DNA from: Micromonospora violae
Lineage (GTDB): Bacteria > Actinomycetota > Actinomycetes > Mycobacteriales > Micromonosporaceae
Length of the DNA stretch: 64,000 nucleotides
Assembly (NCBI RefSeq): GCF_004217135.1
Contig: NZ_SHKK01000001.1
Coordinates: 930,001 to 994,000, forward strand
Reading direction: 5' to 3'
A program made the position numbers and the translations under genes. Shown piece by piece: positions 41,301 through 49,324 of the stretch. Positions within the stretch are counted from its first letter, which is position 1. Each line of letters opens with the position of its first letter. The notes beneath the pieces are model-generated. The model had not been told where the DNA came from and ran no database searches. It worked only from the letters and a program-made list of their open reading frames with translations.

Positions 41301-41669
41301 ATCAAGCGGCTGGCCGACCTGGGCTTCGAGATCGTCGCCACCGCCGGTACGGCGGAGGTGCTGCGCCGGCACGGCATCGCCTGCGAGCAGATCCGCAAGC
41401 ACTACCAGGCCGGTGCGGGCGACGACGCGGTGTCGCTGATCGGCGGCGGCCACGTGGCGCTGGTGATCAACACGCCGCAGGGTTCGGGTGCCAGCGCCCG
41501 CTCCGACGGGTACGAGATCCGCAGCGCGGCCGTCACCGCGGACATCCCCTGCATCACCACGGTCCCCGGCGCCGCCGCGGCCGTGATGGGCATTGAGGCG
41601 CGGATCCGCGGCGACATGCAGGTACGCCCCCTGCAGGACCTGCACGCGATCCTCCGGGCGGCCCAGTGA
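38322..41669 (+). CDS. carB: carbamoyl-phosphate synthase large subunit
   Basis: Two ATP-grasp halves that form carbamoyl phosphate from bicarbonate, ammonia and 2 ATP, 1115 residues (family about 1070-1120). Both halves show the [26 protein letters not shown] motif, and the ATP-grasp '[14 protein letters not shown]' motif occurs near residue 730. The C-terminal MGS-like allosteric domain (about 960 onward) ends at 'LHAILRAAQ'. Overlap with carA and pyrD (GTGA) makes one coupled set. Confidence 0.97.
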   Translation: MPKRTDLKHILVIGSGPIVIGQACEFDYSGTQACRVLRSEGIRVSLVNSNPATIMTDPEFADATYVEPITPEFVELVIAKERPDAILATLGGQTALNTAVALHEGGVLEKYGVELIGANIDAINRGEDRQLFKEIVAKAGVRLGVDDPSALVPRSRVCHSMEEVEATVAELGLPVVIRPSFTMGGLGSGMAHTPEDLARIAGDGLTASPVHEVLIEESVLGWKEYELELMRDRHDNVVVVCSIENIDPMGVHTGDSVTVAPAMTLTDREYQRLRDLGIAVLREVGVDTGGCNIQFAINPADGRIVVIEMNPRVSRSSALASKATGFPIAKIAAKLAIGYTLDEIPNDITLKTPAAFEPSLDYVVVKIPRFAFEKFPGADPELTTTMKSVGEAMSLGRNFTEALNKAMRSMETKSAGFWSVPDPAGVTLADTLAALRVPHDGRLYTVERALRLGASIAEVAEASGGIDPWFLDQIAALIELRAEIVDAPVLDADLLRRAKRAGLSDRQLAALRPELAAEDGVRTLRHRLDVRPVYKTVDTCAAEFEATTPYHYSTYDLETEVAPSDRPKVLILGSGPNRIGQGIEFDYSCVHAVQALRAAGYETVMVNCNPETVSTDYDTADRLYFEPLTFEDVLEVWHAEDSSGRAAGGPGVVGVVVQLGGQTPLGLAQRLKNAGVPIVGTSPESIHLAEERGAFGAVLARAGLRAPAHGMATSYDEAKTIADEIGYPVLVRPSYVLGGRGMEIVYDDPTLRDYIGRATDISPDHPVLVDRFLDDAIEIDVDALCDADGEVYIGGVMEHIEEAGIHSGDSSCALPPITLAGSHLADVRRYTEAIARGVGVRGLLNVQYALKDDVLYVLEANPRASRTVPFVSKATAVPLAKAAARIALGASIAELRAEGLLPATGDGGTMPADAPVAVKEAVLPFKRFRTRAGKGIDSLLGPEMKSTGEVMGIDTNFGHAFAKSQSAAYGSLPTAGKIFVSVANRDKRGMIFPIKRLADLGFEIVATAGTAEVLRRHGIACEQIRKHYQAGAGDDAVSLIGGGHVALVINTPQGSGASARSDGYEIRSAAVTADIPCITTVPGAAAAVMGIEARIRGDMQVRPLQDLHAILRAAQ

Positions 41670-42712
41670 CAGTGTTCGAGCGGGTGGTGCGGCCGGGGTT
41701 GTTCCGGCTTGGTGGCGGGGACGCCGAGGCGGCGCACGAGTGGACACTGCGGCGGTTGGCGGCGCTGTCCCGGCGGCCGGCCGCACTCGGCGCGCTCCGA
41801 GCCCGGTACGCGGTCGACGCGCCGCGCACGGTGTTCGGGGTGCGGTTCCCCAACCCGATCGGGTTGGCCGCCGGGATGGACAAGGACGGCGCGGCGCTGC
41901 CGGCCTGGCCGGCGCTCGGCTTCGGTTTCGTGGAGGTCGGCACGGTCACCGCGCACGCCCAGCCGGGCAACCCCCGGCCGAGGCTGTTCCGGTTGCCGGC
42001 GAGTGAGGCCGTGGTCAACCGGATGGGCTTCAACAACGCCGGGGCCGCCGCGCTGGCCGCCCGGCTCACGGCGTTGCCGCGCCCGCTCGGGGTGCCGCTG
42101 GGCATCTCGCTGGGCAAGTCCAAGGTGACAGCGCTCGACGCCGCGGTCGAGGATTACCTGGCCTCGTACCGGGCGCTGCGCGGGCACGGTGACTACTTCG
42201 CGGTGAACGTGTCCTCCCCGAACACCCCGGGCCTGCGCTCGTTGCAGGACCGCGCCCACCTGGACGCGCTGCTCGGCGCGCTGGTGGGGGAGAAGCCGGT
42301 GCTGGTCAAGATCGCACCAGATCTGACCGAGGCGGCGATCGCCGAACTGTTGGAGGTCTGCCTGGCCCGTGGTGCTGCCGGGGTGATCGCCACCAACACC
42401 ACCCTGTCTCGGGACGGGCTGGCCAGCGTCGACGTCGAGCGTGGCGCGCAGGCCGGTGGCCTCTCCGGTCGGCCGCTCACCGCGCGGGCCCGCGACGTGG
42501 TCGCCTTCGTCCACCGGGAGACCGGCGGTCGGCTGCCGATCATCGGCGTCGGCGGTGTCCTGGATCCGGACGACGCGACCCGGATGGTCGATGCCGGCGC
42601 CGCCCTGGTGCAGCTCTACACCGGCTTCATCTACCGAGGCCCGGCCCTGGTCCGCGCCGCCGCTCGCGCGGCTGCCACGTCGACGGCACCGGATCCCGTC
42701 GCGGGCCGGTGA
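41666..42712 (+). CDS. pyrD: dihydroorotate dehydrogenase (quinone), class 2
   Basis: FMN enzyme linked to the respiratory quinone pool at the membrane, 348 residues. An N-terminal amphipathic helix ([19 protein letters not shown]) is typical of class 2. FMN and substrate motifs '[10 protein letters not shown]', 'NRMGFNNAG' and '[15 protein letters not shown]' carry the catalytic Ser. The C-terminal '[16 protein letters not shown]' binds FMN phosphate. GTG overlaps the carB stop. It is followed by a repeat-filled spacer instead of pyrF. Confidence 0.96.
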   Translation: MTVFERVVRPGLFRLGGGDAEAAHEWTLRRLAALSRRPAALGALRARYAVDAPRTVFGVRFPNPIGLAAGMDKDGAALPAWPALGFGFVEVGTVTAHAQPGNPRPRLFRLPASEAVVNRMGFNNAGAAALAARLTALPRPLGVPLGISLGKSKVTALDAAVEDYLASYRALRGHGDYFAVNVSSPNTPGLRSLQDRAHLDALLGALVGEKPVLVKIAPDLTEAAIAELLEVCLARGAAGVIATNTTLSRDGLASVDVERGAQAGGLSGRPLTARARDVVAFVHRETGGRLPIIGVGGVLDPDDATRMVDAGAALVQLYTGFIYRGPALVRAAARAAATSTAPDPVAGR

Positions 42713-42745
42713 CCGCCTCCGGCCTGGTGCGGGCTCGGCGTAACC

Positions 42746-42835
42746 GGGTGCCGAGTCCGCTCCAGGCCCGGCGCCGCCGGGTGCCGAGTCCGCTCTGGGC
42801 CCGGCGCCGCCGGGTGCCGAGTCCGCTCCGGGCTG
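42746..42835. repeat. 33-bp tandem repeat array A
   Basis: Two complete copies (42746-42778 and 42779-42811) of a 33-base unit beginning GGGTGCCGAGTCCGCTC, and a partial third to about 42835. Copies differ at two bases. Confidence 0.85.
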
Positions 42836-42858
42836 AGGAGCCCGCGTCCGCTGTTGTC

Positions 42859-43036
42859 CCTTTGCTCTGCACCCGTGGATGCGCCACCCGCAGCGCGCCA
42901 CCCGGCCCGCAGCGTGCCACCCGGCCCGCAGCGTGCCACCCGGCCCGCAGCGTGCCACCCGGCCCGCAGCGTGCCACCCGGCCCGCAGCGTGCCACCCGG
43001 CCCCCGGGCGGCGCGTCCGCGGGTGCAGAGCAAAGG
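42859..43036. repeat. 31-bp inverted repeat flanking a tandem array
   Basis: Left arm 42859-42889 and right arm 43006-43036 are inverted copies with 28 of 31 matches (core CTTTGCTCTGCACCC on the left). A third partial copy of the right arm lies at 43128-43146. The 19-bp array fills the space between the arms. Confidence 0.85.
42895..43003. repeat. 19-bp tandem repeat array B
   Basis: Five full units of GTGCCACCCGGCCCGCAGC (first unit GCG in place of GTG), at 42895-42989, plus a partial sixth to 43003. The units are otherwise identical. A 14-base degenerate unit precedes them from 42881, inside the inverted arm. Confidence 0.9.
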
Positions 43037-43136
43037 CGTCGGGGGTGGGAGTGGCGTCGGCTGCGGCTGCAAAGGCGGCGGGAGTGGCGTCGGCTGCGGC
43101 TGCAAAGGCGGCGGGAGTGGCGTCGGCTGCGGGTGC
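43032..43136. repeat. 33-bp tandem repeat array C
   Basis: Three units starting AAAGGCG and containing GTGGCGTCGGCTGCGG: a 39-base variant (43032-43070), then two 33-base units (43071-43103, 43104-43136). They lie between the right arm of the inverted repeat and the extra half-arm. Confidence 0.85.
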
Positions 43137-43251
43137 AGAGCAAAGGCGGCGGTAATGGAAGCGGCGGCGGCGGAGGCGGCGGCGGTGCTGGGATTCGACC
43201 CGGCCGTCGGACGTCCGCCGTCCGGACCGTTCAAGGCGCAGAGGAGTACGC

Positions 43252-44526
43252 GTGACACCCGAGGAGATCCTGACCGCCGACCGGGCGCATGTCTGGCATC
43301 CGTACGCCGCGTTGCCGCCGGCGAGCCGGCCGTACGTGGTGCGCAGCGCCGAGGGGGTACGGCTGACCCTGGCCGACGGACGTGAGGTGGTGGACGGGAT
43401 GTCGTCCTGGTGGGCGGCGATCCACGGCTACCGACACCCGGTCCTGGACGCGGCGGTGACCGACCAGCTCGGCCGGATGAGCCACGTGATGTTCGGCGGG
43501 CTCACCCACGAGCCGGCGGTGCGGCTCGCCCAGACCCTGGTCGAGCTGGCCCCGGACGGGTTGGAGCACGTGTTCCTGGCCGACTCCGGCTCGGTCAGCG
43601 TCGAGGTGGCCGTGAAGATGTGCCTGCAGTACCAGCGGGCCATCGGGCGACCCCAGCGTCGCCGGCTGGCGACCTGGCGGGGTGGCTACCACGGCGACAC
43701 GTTCCACCCGATGAGCGTCTGCGACCCCGAGGGCGGGATGCACCACCTCTGGGGCGACGTGCTGCCCCGGCAGGTGTTCGCCCCGGTCCCGCCGGGCGGC
43801 TTCACCGACCCGCCCGACGACGCGTACCTGGCGGCGCTGGTGGAGACGGTCGAGCGGCACGCCGACGAACTGGCCGCCGTGATCGTCGAGCCCGTCGTCC
43901 AGGGTGCCGGCGGGATGCGCTTCCACCACCCGGGTTACCTGCGCGTGTTGCGTGAGGTGACCCGCGCGCACGGGATTCTGCTGATCTTCGACGAGATCGC
44001 CACCGGGTTCGGCCGTACCGGTGCGATGTTCGCCGCCGAACACGCCGGGGTGACGCCGGACGTGCTGTGCGTGGGCAAGGCGCTGACCGGCGGGTACCTG
44101 ACCCTCGCGGCGACCCTGTGCACCCCGGAGGTGGCCCAGGGCATCTCGGCGGCCGGCGTGCTGGCGCACGGGCCCACGTTCATGGGCAACCCCCTGGCCT
44201 GTGCGGTGGCGAACGCCTCCATCGGGCTGCTGCGGGCCGGAGACTGGGCCGGACAGGTCGCCAGGGTCTCCGCCGGCCTGCGTGCCGGCCTGGAGCCCCT
44301 GCGTGGCGCGCCGGGGGTGGCCGATGTACGGGTGCTCGGCGCGATCGGCGTGGTCCAGCTCGACCACGAGGTCGACCTCGGCGCGGCGACCGCGGCCGCG
44401 GTCGCCCAGGGGGTGTGGCTGCGTCCGTTCCGCGACCTGATCTACACGATGCCGCCGTACGTCACCGACGACGCCGACCTGGCCCGGATCGCGACCGGGG
44501 TGGCGGCGGCGGTGGCGGCCGGCTGA
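43252..44526 (+). CDS. bioA: adenosylmethionine-8-amino-7-oxononanoate aminotransferase
   Basis: PLP enzyme converting KAPA to DAPA in biotin synthesis, 424 residues, class III aminotransferase. '[17 protein letters not shown]' at the N-terminus and '[24 protein letters not shown]' are BioA-type. The PLP region has 'YHGDTF', '[12 protein letters not shown]' and the Lys of [16 protein letters not shown]. The C-terminal '[14 protein letters not shown]' is typical. AGAGGAG precedes the GTG. No bioB, bioD or bioF is nearby. Its place between pyrD and pyrF is unusual. Confidence 0.9.
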   Translation: MTPEEILTADRAHVWHPYAALPPASRPYVVRSAEGVRLTLADGREVVDGMSSWWAAIHGYRHPVLDAAVTDQLGRMSHVMFGGLTHEPAVRLAQTLVELAPDGLEHVFLADSGSVSVEVAVKMCLQYQRAIGRPQRRRLATWRGGYHGDTFHPMSVCDPEGGMHHLWGDVLPRQVFAPVPPGGFTDPPDDAYLAALVETVERHADELAAVIVEPVVQGAGGMRFHHPGYLRVLREVTRAHGILLIFDEIATGFGRTGAMFAAEHAGVTPDVLCVGKALTGGYLTLAATLCTPEVAQGISAAGVLAHGPTFMGNPLACAVANASIGLLRAGDWAGQVARVSAGLRAGLEPLRGAPGVADVRVLGAIGVVQLDHEVDLGAATAAAVAQGVWLRPFRDLIYTMPPYVTDDADLARIATGVAAAVAAG

Positions 44527-44600
44527 GTCGGCCCGGCCACCGGGTCGACGGGTTACCCGGGCGGGGCAGCCGCCCGGACGAGGAGAGGGGAACACTGGCC

Positions 44601-45437
44601 ATGGAGAGCTTCGGTACCCGGCTGCACCGGGCGATCACCGAGCGGGGCCCACTCTGTGTGGGCATCGATCCGCATCCCGGTCTGCTGGCCCAGTGGGGCC
44701 TCCCGGACGACGTCGAGGGGCTCGACCGGTTCAGCCGCACCGTCGTGGAAGCACTCGGTGACCGGGTTGCGGTAGTCAAGCCTCAGTCGGCCTTTTTCGA
44801 GCGGTTCGGGTCCCGAGGTGTGGCGATTCTTGAGTCAACTATCCGACAGTTGCGAGATGCCGGCTCGCTCGTTCTGCTCGACGTCAAGCGCGGCGACATC
44901 GGCTCGACGGTGAGCGCGTACGCCGCCGCGTACCTCGATCCATCCAGCCCGGTGTATGTCGACGCGGTCACCGCGAGCCCCTTTCTCGGGGTCGGCTCGC
45001 TGGCGCCGATGTTCGAGCTGGCCGCCGAGCACGGCGGCGGCGTGTTCGTGCTGGCCCTCACCTCCAACCCCGAGGGCGCGGCCGTGCAGCGCGCCGTCAC
45101 GGCCGACGGTCGCACCGTCGCGCAGACCGTGATCGACGAGATTTCCCAGCTCAACAGGGGTGCGAGCCCGCTCGGGAGCTTCGGGCTGGTGGTCGGCGCG
45201 ACCATCGGTGACACCGGTCACGACCTCTCCGGAGTGGGCGGCCCGCTGCTCGCCCCGGGGCTCGGCGCGCAGGGTGCCGGCGCGGCCGATCTGCGTACCG
45301 TCTTCGGTTCGAGCCTCGCCTCGGTGCTCCCGTCGTACTCCCGGGAAGTGCTCTCGGCCGGCCCTGATGTGGCCGCGCTGCGGGCCGCAGCGGAGCGCGT
45401 GTTGGTCGACTGCCGGGCCGTCCTGCCTGCCCGGTGA
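44601..45437 (+). CDS. pyrF: orotidine 5'-phosphate decarboxylase (type 2)
   Basis: Final step to UMP, 278 residues, the longer type 2 form. Catalytic 'LLDVKRGDIGSTVSAYA' (Asp-Lys-Asp array), N-terminal 'LCVGIDPHPGLLAQWG' and 'VGATIGDT' phosphate-binding loop. ATG at 44601 is used; GAGGAGAGGG ends about 12 bases upstream, a little far. It is separated from pyrD by the repeat spacer and bioA. A hairpin covers its stop. Confidence 0.95.
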   Translation: MESFGTRLHRAITERGPLCVGIDPHPGLLAQWGLPDDVEGLDRFSRTVVEALGDRVAVVKPQSAFFERFGSRGVAILESTIRQLRDAGSLVLLDVKRGDIGSTVSAYAAAYLDPSSPVYVDAVTASPFLGVGSLAPMFELAAEHGGGVFVLALTSNPEGAAVQRAVTADGRTVAQTVIDEISQLNRGASPLGSFGLVVGATIGDTGHDLSGVGGPLLAPGLGAQGAGAADLRTVFGSSLASVLPSYSREVLSAGPDVAALRAAAERVLVDCRAVLPAR

Positions 45438-45457
45438 CTGACTGACGGGTCGGTCAC
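45434..45457 (+). terminator. hairpin over the pyrF stop
   Basis: 9-bp arms (45434-45442 and 45449-45457, one G.U pair) around TGACGG, including the pyrF stop codon. Weak; the next gene begins 159 bases later. I saw no further structure I can support in 45458-45604. Confidence 0.4.
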
Positions 45458-45615
45458 TCTACGGTGATCATGCGGCCCCCACGTTGCCGAAAGCTCCGTT
45501 GGCCGCTAGTTTTCCCCGCGCTGGGAACCATGGACCCCTTGGTTCACAGCGACACCACGTTTCACAGATGCGGCGGTGCGCCCCGCCCGCCGCGATAGGG
45601 ACCTGAGGAGAACTG

Positions 45616-45933
45616 GTGCCGCTCCCGTCACTGACCCCCGAACAACGCGCTGCCGCGCTCGAGAAGGCCGCGGAGATCCGCAAGGCCCGTGCTCAGCTGA
45701 AGGAGCAGCTCAAGCAGGGCAAGACCACCCTCGGTGCTGTCCTCGAGCGGGCCGAGAGCGACGACGTCGTCGGCAAGCTCAAGGTGTCCGCCGTCCTGCA
45801 GGCCATGCCGGGCATCGGCAAGATCCGGGCTACCCAGATCATGGAGAAGCTCAAGATCGCCGACAGCCGTCGCCTGCGTGGCCTCGGCGAGCAGCAGCGC
45901 AAGGCACTGCTTGGAGAGTTCGCCGCCAACTGA
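45616..45933 (+). CDS. mihF: actinobacterial integration host factor
   Basis: Nucleoid-associated, DNA-bending protein of the mIHF/sIHF family, 105 residues, unrelated to proteobacterial IHF. N-terminal helix, then the helix-two-turn-helix DNA-binding core 'LQAMPGIGKIRATQIMEKLKI' (about 62-82) and 'LRGLGEQQRKALLGEF'. GTG follows GAGGAGAAC. It heads the mihF-gmk-rpoZ-coaBC-metK group. Confidence 0.93.
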   Translation: MPLPSLTPEQRAAALEKAAEIRKARAQLKEQLKQGKTTLGAVLERAESDDVVGKLKVSAVLQAMPGIGKIRATQIMEKLKIADSRRLRGLGEQQRKALLGEFAAN

Positions 45934-45958
45934 ACCTGGCAGCGTGTAGAAACAAGCA

Positions 45959-46492
45959 GTGAGCACGGATGACGAGGCGCGCCCGGCGGCTCGGCTCACT
46001 GTCCTGGCTGGACCTTCGGGTTCCGGCAGGGAGAGTGTCGTCGAGCTCGTCCGGGCGCGTTCTCCGTCCGTGTGGATCCCGGTCGCGGCGACCACCAGGC
46101 CGCGCCGGGAGTCGGAGGTCGACGGGGTCGACCGCGTCTTCCTCGCCCCCGCCGAGTTCGATCGCCGGGTCGTCGACGGCGAGCTGTTGGAGTGGTCCCG
46201 GATCGGTTCGTACCGCCGGGGCACCCCGTTCCCGCCGCTGCGCGCCCGGCTCGACGCCGGCCAGCCGGTGCTGCTCCCGCTCGACCTGCGCGGCGCCACC
46301 CTGGTCCGTGCCCGCCTGCCCGATGCCCGGCTGGTGCTGCTGAGCCCACCCGGGTACGCGCCGGACGCCACCGTGGCCGTCGCCGTCGAGCACACGCTGA
46401 CCCACGACCACACCGAACGGGTGGTAGAGGAGCTGGTAGGCTTACTCGGTTCTTCTTATCCGGATCCGGCCTGGTCGCGCGTGCGTGGCTGA
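45959..46492 (+). CDS. degenerate guanylate kinase homologue
   Basis: Resembles guanylate kinase by position (mihF-gmk-rpoZ) and sequence, 177 residues (usual about 190-210). The N-terminal P-loop reads GPSGSGRES (18-26): Arg24 stands in for the invariant Lys, and Glu25 for the Ser/Thr that binds Mg. The GMP-binding pair of tyrosines is not conserved ('GVDRVFLAP' in place of HYYF). 'LVLLSPP' runs straight into the C-terminal helix, without the arginine-rich LID (about 35 residues). I judge it catalytically impaired or repurposed. The GTG start is 25 bases after the mihF stop, without a strong ribosome binding site. Confidence 0.7.
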   Translation: MSTDDEARPAARLTVLAGPSGSGRESVVELVRARSPSVWIPVAATTRPRRESEVDGVDRVFLAPAEFDRRVVDGELLEWSRIGSYRRGTPFPPLRARLDAGQPVLLPLDLRGATLVRARLPDARLVLLSPPGYAPDATVAVAVEHTLTHDHTERVVEELVGLLGSSYPDPAWSRVRG

Positions 46493-46556
46493 CGGCCGGC
46501 CGCCGTTGAGACTCAGCACCGCGTCCGCGCGGCTCGAAAGACGCAGAGGTTAATTC

Positions 46557-46820
46557 GTGGGATCCATCGCCAACCCCGAAGGCATCACCAACCCGCCGAT
46601 CGACGAGCTCCTCGAGAAGACGACGTCGAAGTACGCGCTGGTCATCTTCGCCGCCAAGCGCGCGCGCCAGGTCAACGCCTACTACAGCCAGCTCGGTGAG
46701 GGTCTGCTGGAGTACGTCGGTCCGCTCGTCGAGACCACTCCGCAGGAGAAGCCGCTCTCGATCGCCATGCGCGAGATCAACTCGGGCCTGCTCACCGCAG
46801 AGCCGACCGACCAGCCGTAA
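46557..46820 (+). CDS. rpoZ: RNA polymerase omega subunit
   Basis: Small assembly subunit that holds beta-prime, 87 residues. '[35 protein letters not shown]' is the conserved omega core with the basic 'AAKRARQVN' helix. GTG is accepted because GAGGTTAA lies a little upstream. The last residues ([10 protein letters not shown]) are actinobacterial. Followed by coaBC after 14 bases. Confidence 0.95.
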   Translation: MGSIANPEGITNPPIDELLEKTTSKYALVIFAAKRARQVNAYYSQLGEGLLEYVGPLVETTPQEKPLSIAMREINSGLLTAEPTDQP

Positions 46821-46834
46821 GCCCTCGCTGGCCG

Positions 46835-48043
46835 ATGTCCGCCTCGATCGTTCTCGGGGTCGGTGGCGGCATCGCCGCCTACAAGGCGTGCGAGCTGCTG
46901 AGACTCTTCACCGAATCGGGTCACCGGGTTCGGGTTGTGCCAACCGCGTCGGCGCTCCGCTTCGTCGGAGCGCCGACCTGGGCCGCGCTCTCCGGTCAAC
47001 CCGTCGCCGACGACGTCTGGACCGACGTGCACGAGGTGCCGCACGTCCGGCTCGGTAAGCAGGCCGACCTCGTGGTGGTCGCGCCGACCACCACCGACCT
47101 GCTCGCCAAGGCCGCGCACGGCCTCGCCGACGACCTGCTCACCAACACCCTGCTGACCGCCCGCTGCCCGGTCCTGCTGGCCCCGGCCATGCACACCGAG
47201 ATGTGGGAGCACCCCGCCACCGTGGCCAACGTCGCCACGCTGCGGTCCCGGGGTGTGCGGGTCATCGAGCCCGCCGTCGGCCGGCTCACCGGCGCCGACA
47301 CCGGCAAGGGTCGGCTGCCCGACCCGGCGGAGATCTTCGCCGTCGCCGGTCGGCTCCTGGCCCGCGGTGCCTCCGCCCCCGCCGACCTGGCCGGTCGTCG
47401 GGTGGTCGTCACCGCCGGTGGCACCCGTGAGCCCCTGGACCCGGTCCGTTTCCTGGGCAACCGCTCGTCGGGCAAGCAGGGGTACGCGTTCGCCCGTGCG
47501 GCGGTCGCCCGGGGCGCCCGGGTCACCCTGATCGCGGCCAACGTCGACCTCGCCGACCCGGCCGGCGTCGACCTGATCCGGGTGGGCACCACCGCCGAGC
47601 TGCGGGAGGCGACCGTCAAGGCCGCCGTCGACGCCGACGCGGTGGTGATGGCGGCGGCTCCGGCCGATTTCCGGCCCGCGACGTACGCGACTGGCAAAAT
47701 CAAGAAGTCGGACGACGGCGTCGCACCCACCATCGAGCTCGTCACCAACCCGGACATCGCGGCGGAGCTCGGCCAGCGCAAACGACCAGATCAGGTGTTG
47801 GTGGTGTTCGCCGCCGAGACCGGCGACGCCGAGGCCAACGGCCGGGCGAAACTCGCCCGGAAGCGGGCCGACCTGATCGTGGTCAACGAGGTCGGCCCGG
47901 ACCTGGTCTTCGGCGCCGACACCAACACCGTGACGGTGATCGGCGCGGACGGTTCGGTGAGCCGGCTGCCCGAGCAGGCCAAGGACGCGGTGGCCGACGC
48001 CGTCTGGGATCTCGTCGTGGCGCGGCTGGCCAACCGCTCCTGA
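46835..48043 (+). CDS. coaBC: bifunctional phosphopantothenate-cysteine ligase / decarboxylase
   Basis: Two coenzyme A steps in one protein, 402 residues. CoaC half (about 1-180): 'VGGGIAAYKACELLR' FMN site, catalytic His in VPHVRLGK, and 'APAMHTEMW'. CoaB half (about 185-402): 'VVVTAGGTREPLDPVRFLGNRSSGKQG', 'MAAAPADFRP' and the KIKK motif near residue 290. Full-length. Followed by metK after 87 bases. Confidence 0.96.
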   Translation: MSASIVLGVGGGIAAYKACELLRLFTESGHRVRVVPTASALRFVGAPTWAALSGQPVADDVWTDVHEVPHVRLGKQADLVVVAPTTTDLLAKAAHGLADDLLTNTLLTARCPVLLAPAMHTEMWEHPATVANVATLRSRGVRVIEPAVGRLTGADTGKGRLPDPAEIFAVAGRLLARGASAPADLAGRRVVVTAGGTREPLDPVRFLGNRSSGKQGYAFARAAVARGARVTLIAANVDLADPAGVDLIRVGTTAELREATVKAAVDADAVVMAAAPADFRPATYATGKIKKSDDGVAPTIELVTNPDIAAELGQRKRPDQVLVVFAAETGDAEANGRAKLARKRADLIVVNEVGPDLVFGADTNTVTVIGADGSVSRLPEQAKDAVADAVWDLVVARLANRS

Positions 48044-48130
48044 CGGGTGGAACAGAGCGCGACCGATCCCGACACCGGCCGCAGTGGTGATTAGACTGCC
48101 GCGGAACGACCCCACACGCTTAGGAGTGCC

Positions 48131-49324
48131 GTGACACGCCGTCTCTTCACGTCCGAATCGGTCACGGAAGGCCACCCGGACAAGATCGCTGACCAGATCA
48201 GCGATGGCATCCTCGACGCGCTGCTGACCGAGGACCCCCACAGCCGCGTCGCAGTGGAGACCATGATCACCACCGGTCAGGTGCACATCGCCGGTGAGGT
48301 GACCACCAAGGCGTACGCCGACATCCCGACGATCGTCCGCCGGACCATCCTCGACATCGGCTACGACTCGTCGAAGAAGGGCTTCGACGGCGCTTCCTGC
48401 GGGGTCAGCGTCTCCATCGGCGCCCAGTCCGAGGACATCGCCCAGGGGGTGGACAACGCCTTCGAGCTGCGGACCGGCGCGTCGGAGAGCGCGCTGGACG
48501 CGCAGGGCGCCGGCGACCAGGGCATGATGTTCGGCTTCGCCTGCTCGGAGACGCCCGAGCTGATGCCGCTGCCGATCGCGCTGGCCCACCGGCTGGCCCG
48601 CCGCCTCTCGGCGGTGCGCAAGGACGGCACGATTCCGTACCTGCGGCCGGACGGCAAGACCCAGGTCACCATCGAGTACGAGGGGCTGCGCCCGGTCCGG
48701 CTGAACACCGTGGTCGTGTCCAGCCAGCACGCCGCCGACATCTCGCTGGACTCGCTGCTCACCCCGGACGTCCGCGACCACGTGATCGCTCCGGAGCTGG
48801 AGAGCCTCGGCCTGGACACCGACGGCTACCGGCTGCTGGTCAACCCGACCGGCCGGTTCGAGATCGGCGGCCCGATGGGTGACGCCGGGCTGACCGGCCG
48901 CAAGATCATCGTCGACACCTACGGCGGGTACGCCCGCCACGGCGGCGGCGCGTTCTCCGGCAAGGACCCGTCCAAGGTCGACCGCTCGGCCGCGTACGCG
49001 ATGCGCTGGGTGGCCAAGAACGTGGTCGCCGCCGGTCTGGCCGAGCGGTGCGAGGCGCAGGTCGCCTACGCCATCGGCAAGGCGCACCCGGTGAGCCTGT
49101 TCATCGAGACGTTCGGCACCGAGACCGTGCCCGTCTCCTCGATCGAGAAGGCCGTCTCCGAGGTGTTCGACCTGCGCCCGGCCGCGATCATCCGGGACCT
49201 CAACCTGCTCCGCCCGATCTACCAGCAGACCGCCGCGTACGGCCACTTCGGCCGGGAGCTGCCGGACCTGACCTGGGAGAGCACCGACCGGGCCGCCGAC
49301 CTCAAGTCGGCCGCGGGAGCCTGA
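48131..49324 (+). CDS. metK: S-adenosylmethionine synthetase
   Basis: ATP plus methionine to SAM, 397 residues. '[21 protein letters not shown]', '[12 protein letters not shown]' and '[19 protein letters not shown]' are the substrate, ATP and phosphate motifs. GTG follows TTAGGAG by about 5 bases. TAGACT at 48092-48097 could be a -10 for the gene. No SAM riboswitch is evident in the 87-base leader. The stop codon shares CTGA with the putative priA start. Confidence 0.97.
   Translation: MTRRLFTSESVTEGHPDKIADQISDGILDALLTEDPHSRVAVETMITTGQVHIAGEVTTKAYADIPTIVRRTILDIGYDSSKKGFDGASCGVSVSIGAQSEDIAQGVDNAFELRTGASESALDAQGAGDQGMMFGFACSETPELMPLPIALAHRLARRLSAVRKDGTIPYLRPDGKTQVTIEYEGLRPVRLNTVVVSSQHAADISLDSLLTPDVRDHVIAPELESLGLDTDGYRLLVNPTGRFEIGGPMGDAGLTGRKIIVDTYGGYARHGGGAFSGKDPSKVDRSAAYAMRWVAKNVVAAGLAERCEAQVAYAIGKAHPVSLFIETFGTETVPVSSIEKAVSEVFDLRPAAIIRDLNLLRPIYQQTAAYGHFGRELPDLTWESTDRAADLKSAAGA

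Larger units (their letters stand above)
42713..43251. other. repeat-rich spacer between pyrD and bioA
   Basis: A 539-base stretch without a gene I can defend. It holds the three tandem arrays and the inverted repeat listed separately, then about 100 bases rich in GGC triplets before the bioA ribosome binding site AGAGGAG. A 148-codon ORF (42709-43155, GTG overlapping the pyrD stop) spans the repeats, but its protein is repeat-derived Pro/Arg/Ala and looks non-coding. Confidence 0.7.

Noticed and set aside
38211..41786. 1191-codon minus-strand ORF opposite carB
   Set aside because: It mirrors carB codon periodicity; high third-position GC keeps the antisense frame open. No family motifs.
42895..43003. 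Possible CRISPR array
   Set aside because: The 19-bp units are directly adjacent, with no spacers, and no cas gene is present.
42709..43155. 148-codon ORF overlapping the pyrD stop
   Set aside because: Composed of repeat-derived Arg/Pro/Ala segments; the GTGA overlap is tempting but there is no conserved core.
41402..43258. 618-codon minus-strand ORF over pyrD and the repeat spacer
   Set aside because: Opposite pyrD it is a shadow, and over the spacer it only reflects the tandem repeats.
48044..48130. SAM riboswitch before metK
   Set aside because: Only 87 bases, and no conserved SAM-aptamer core or terminator could be seen.
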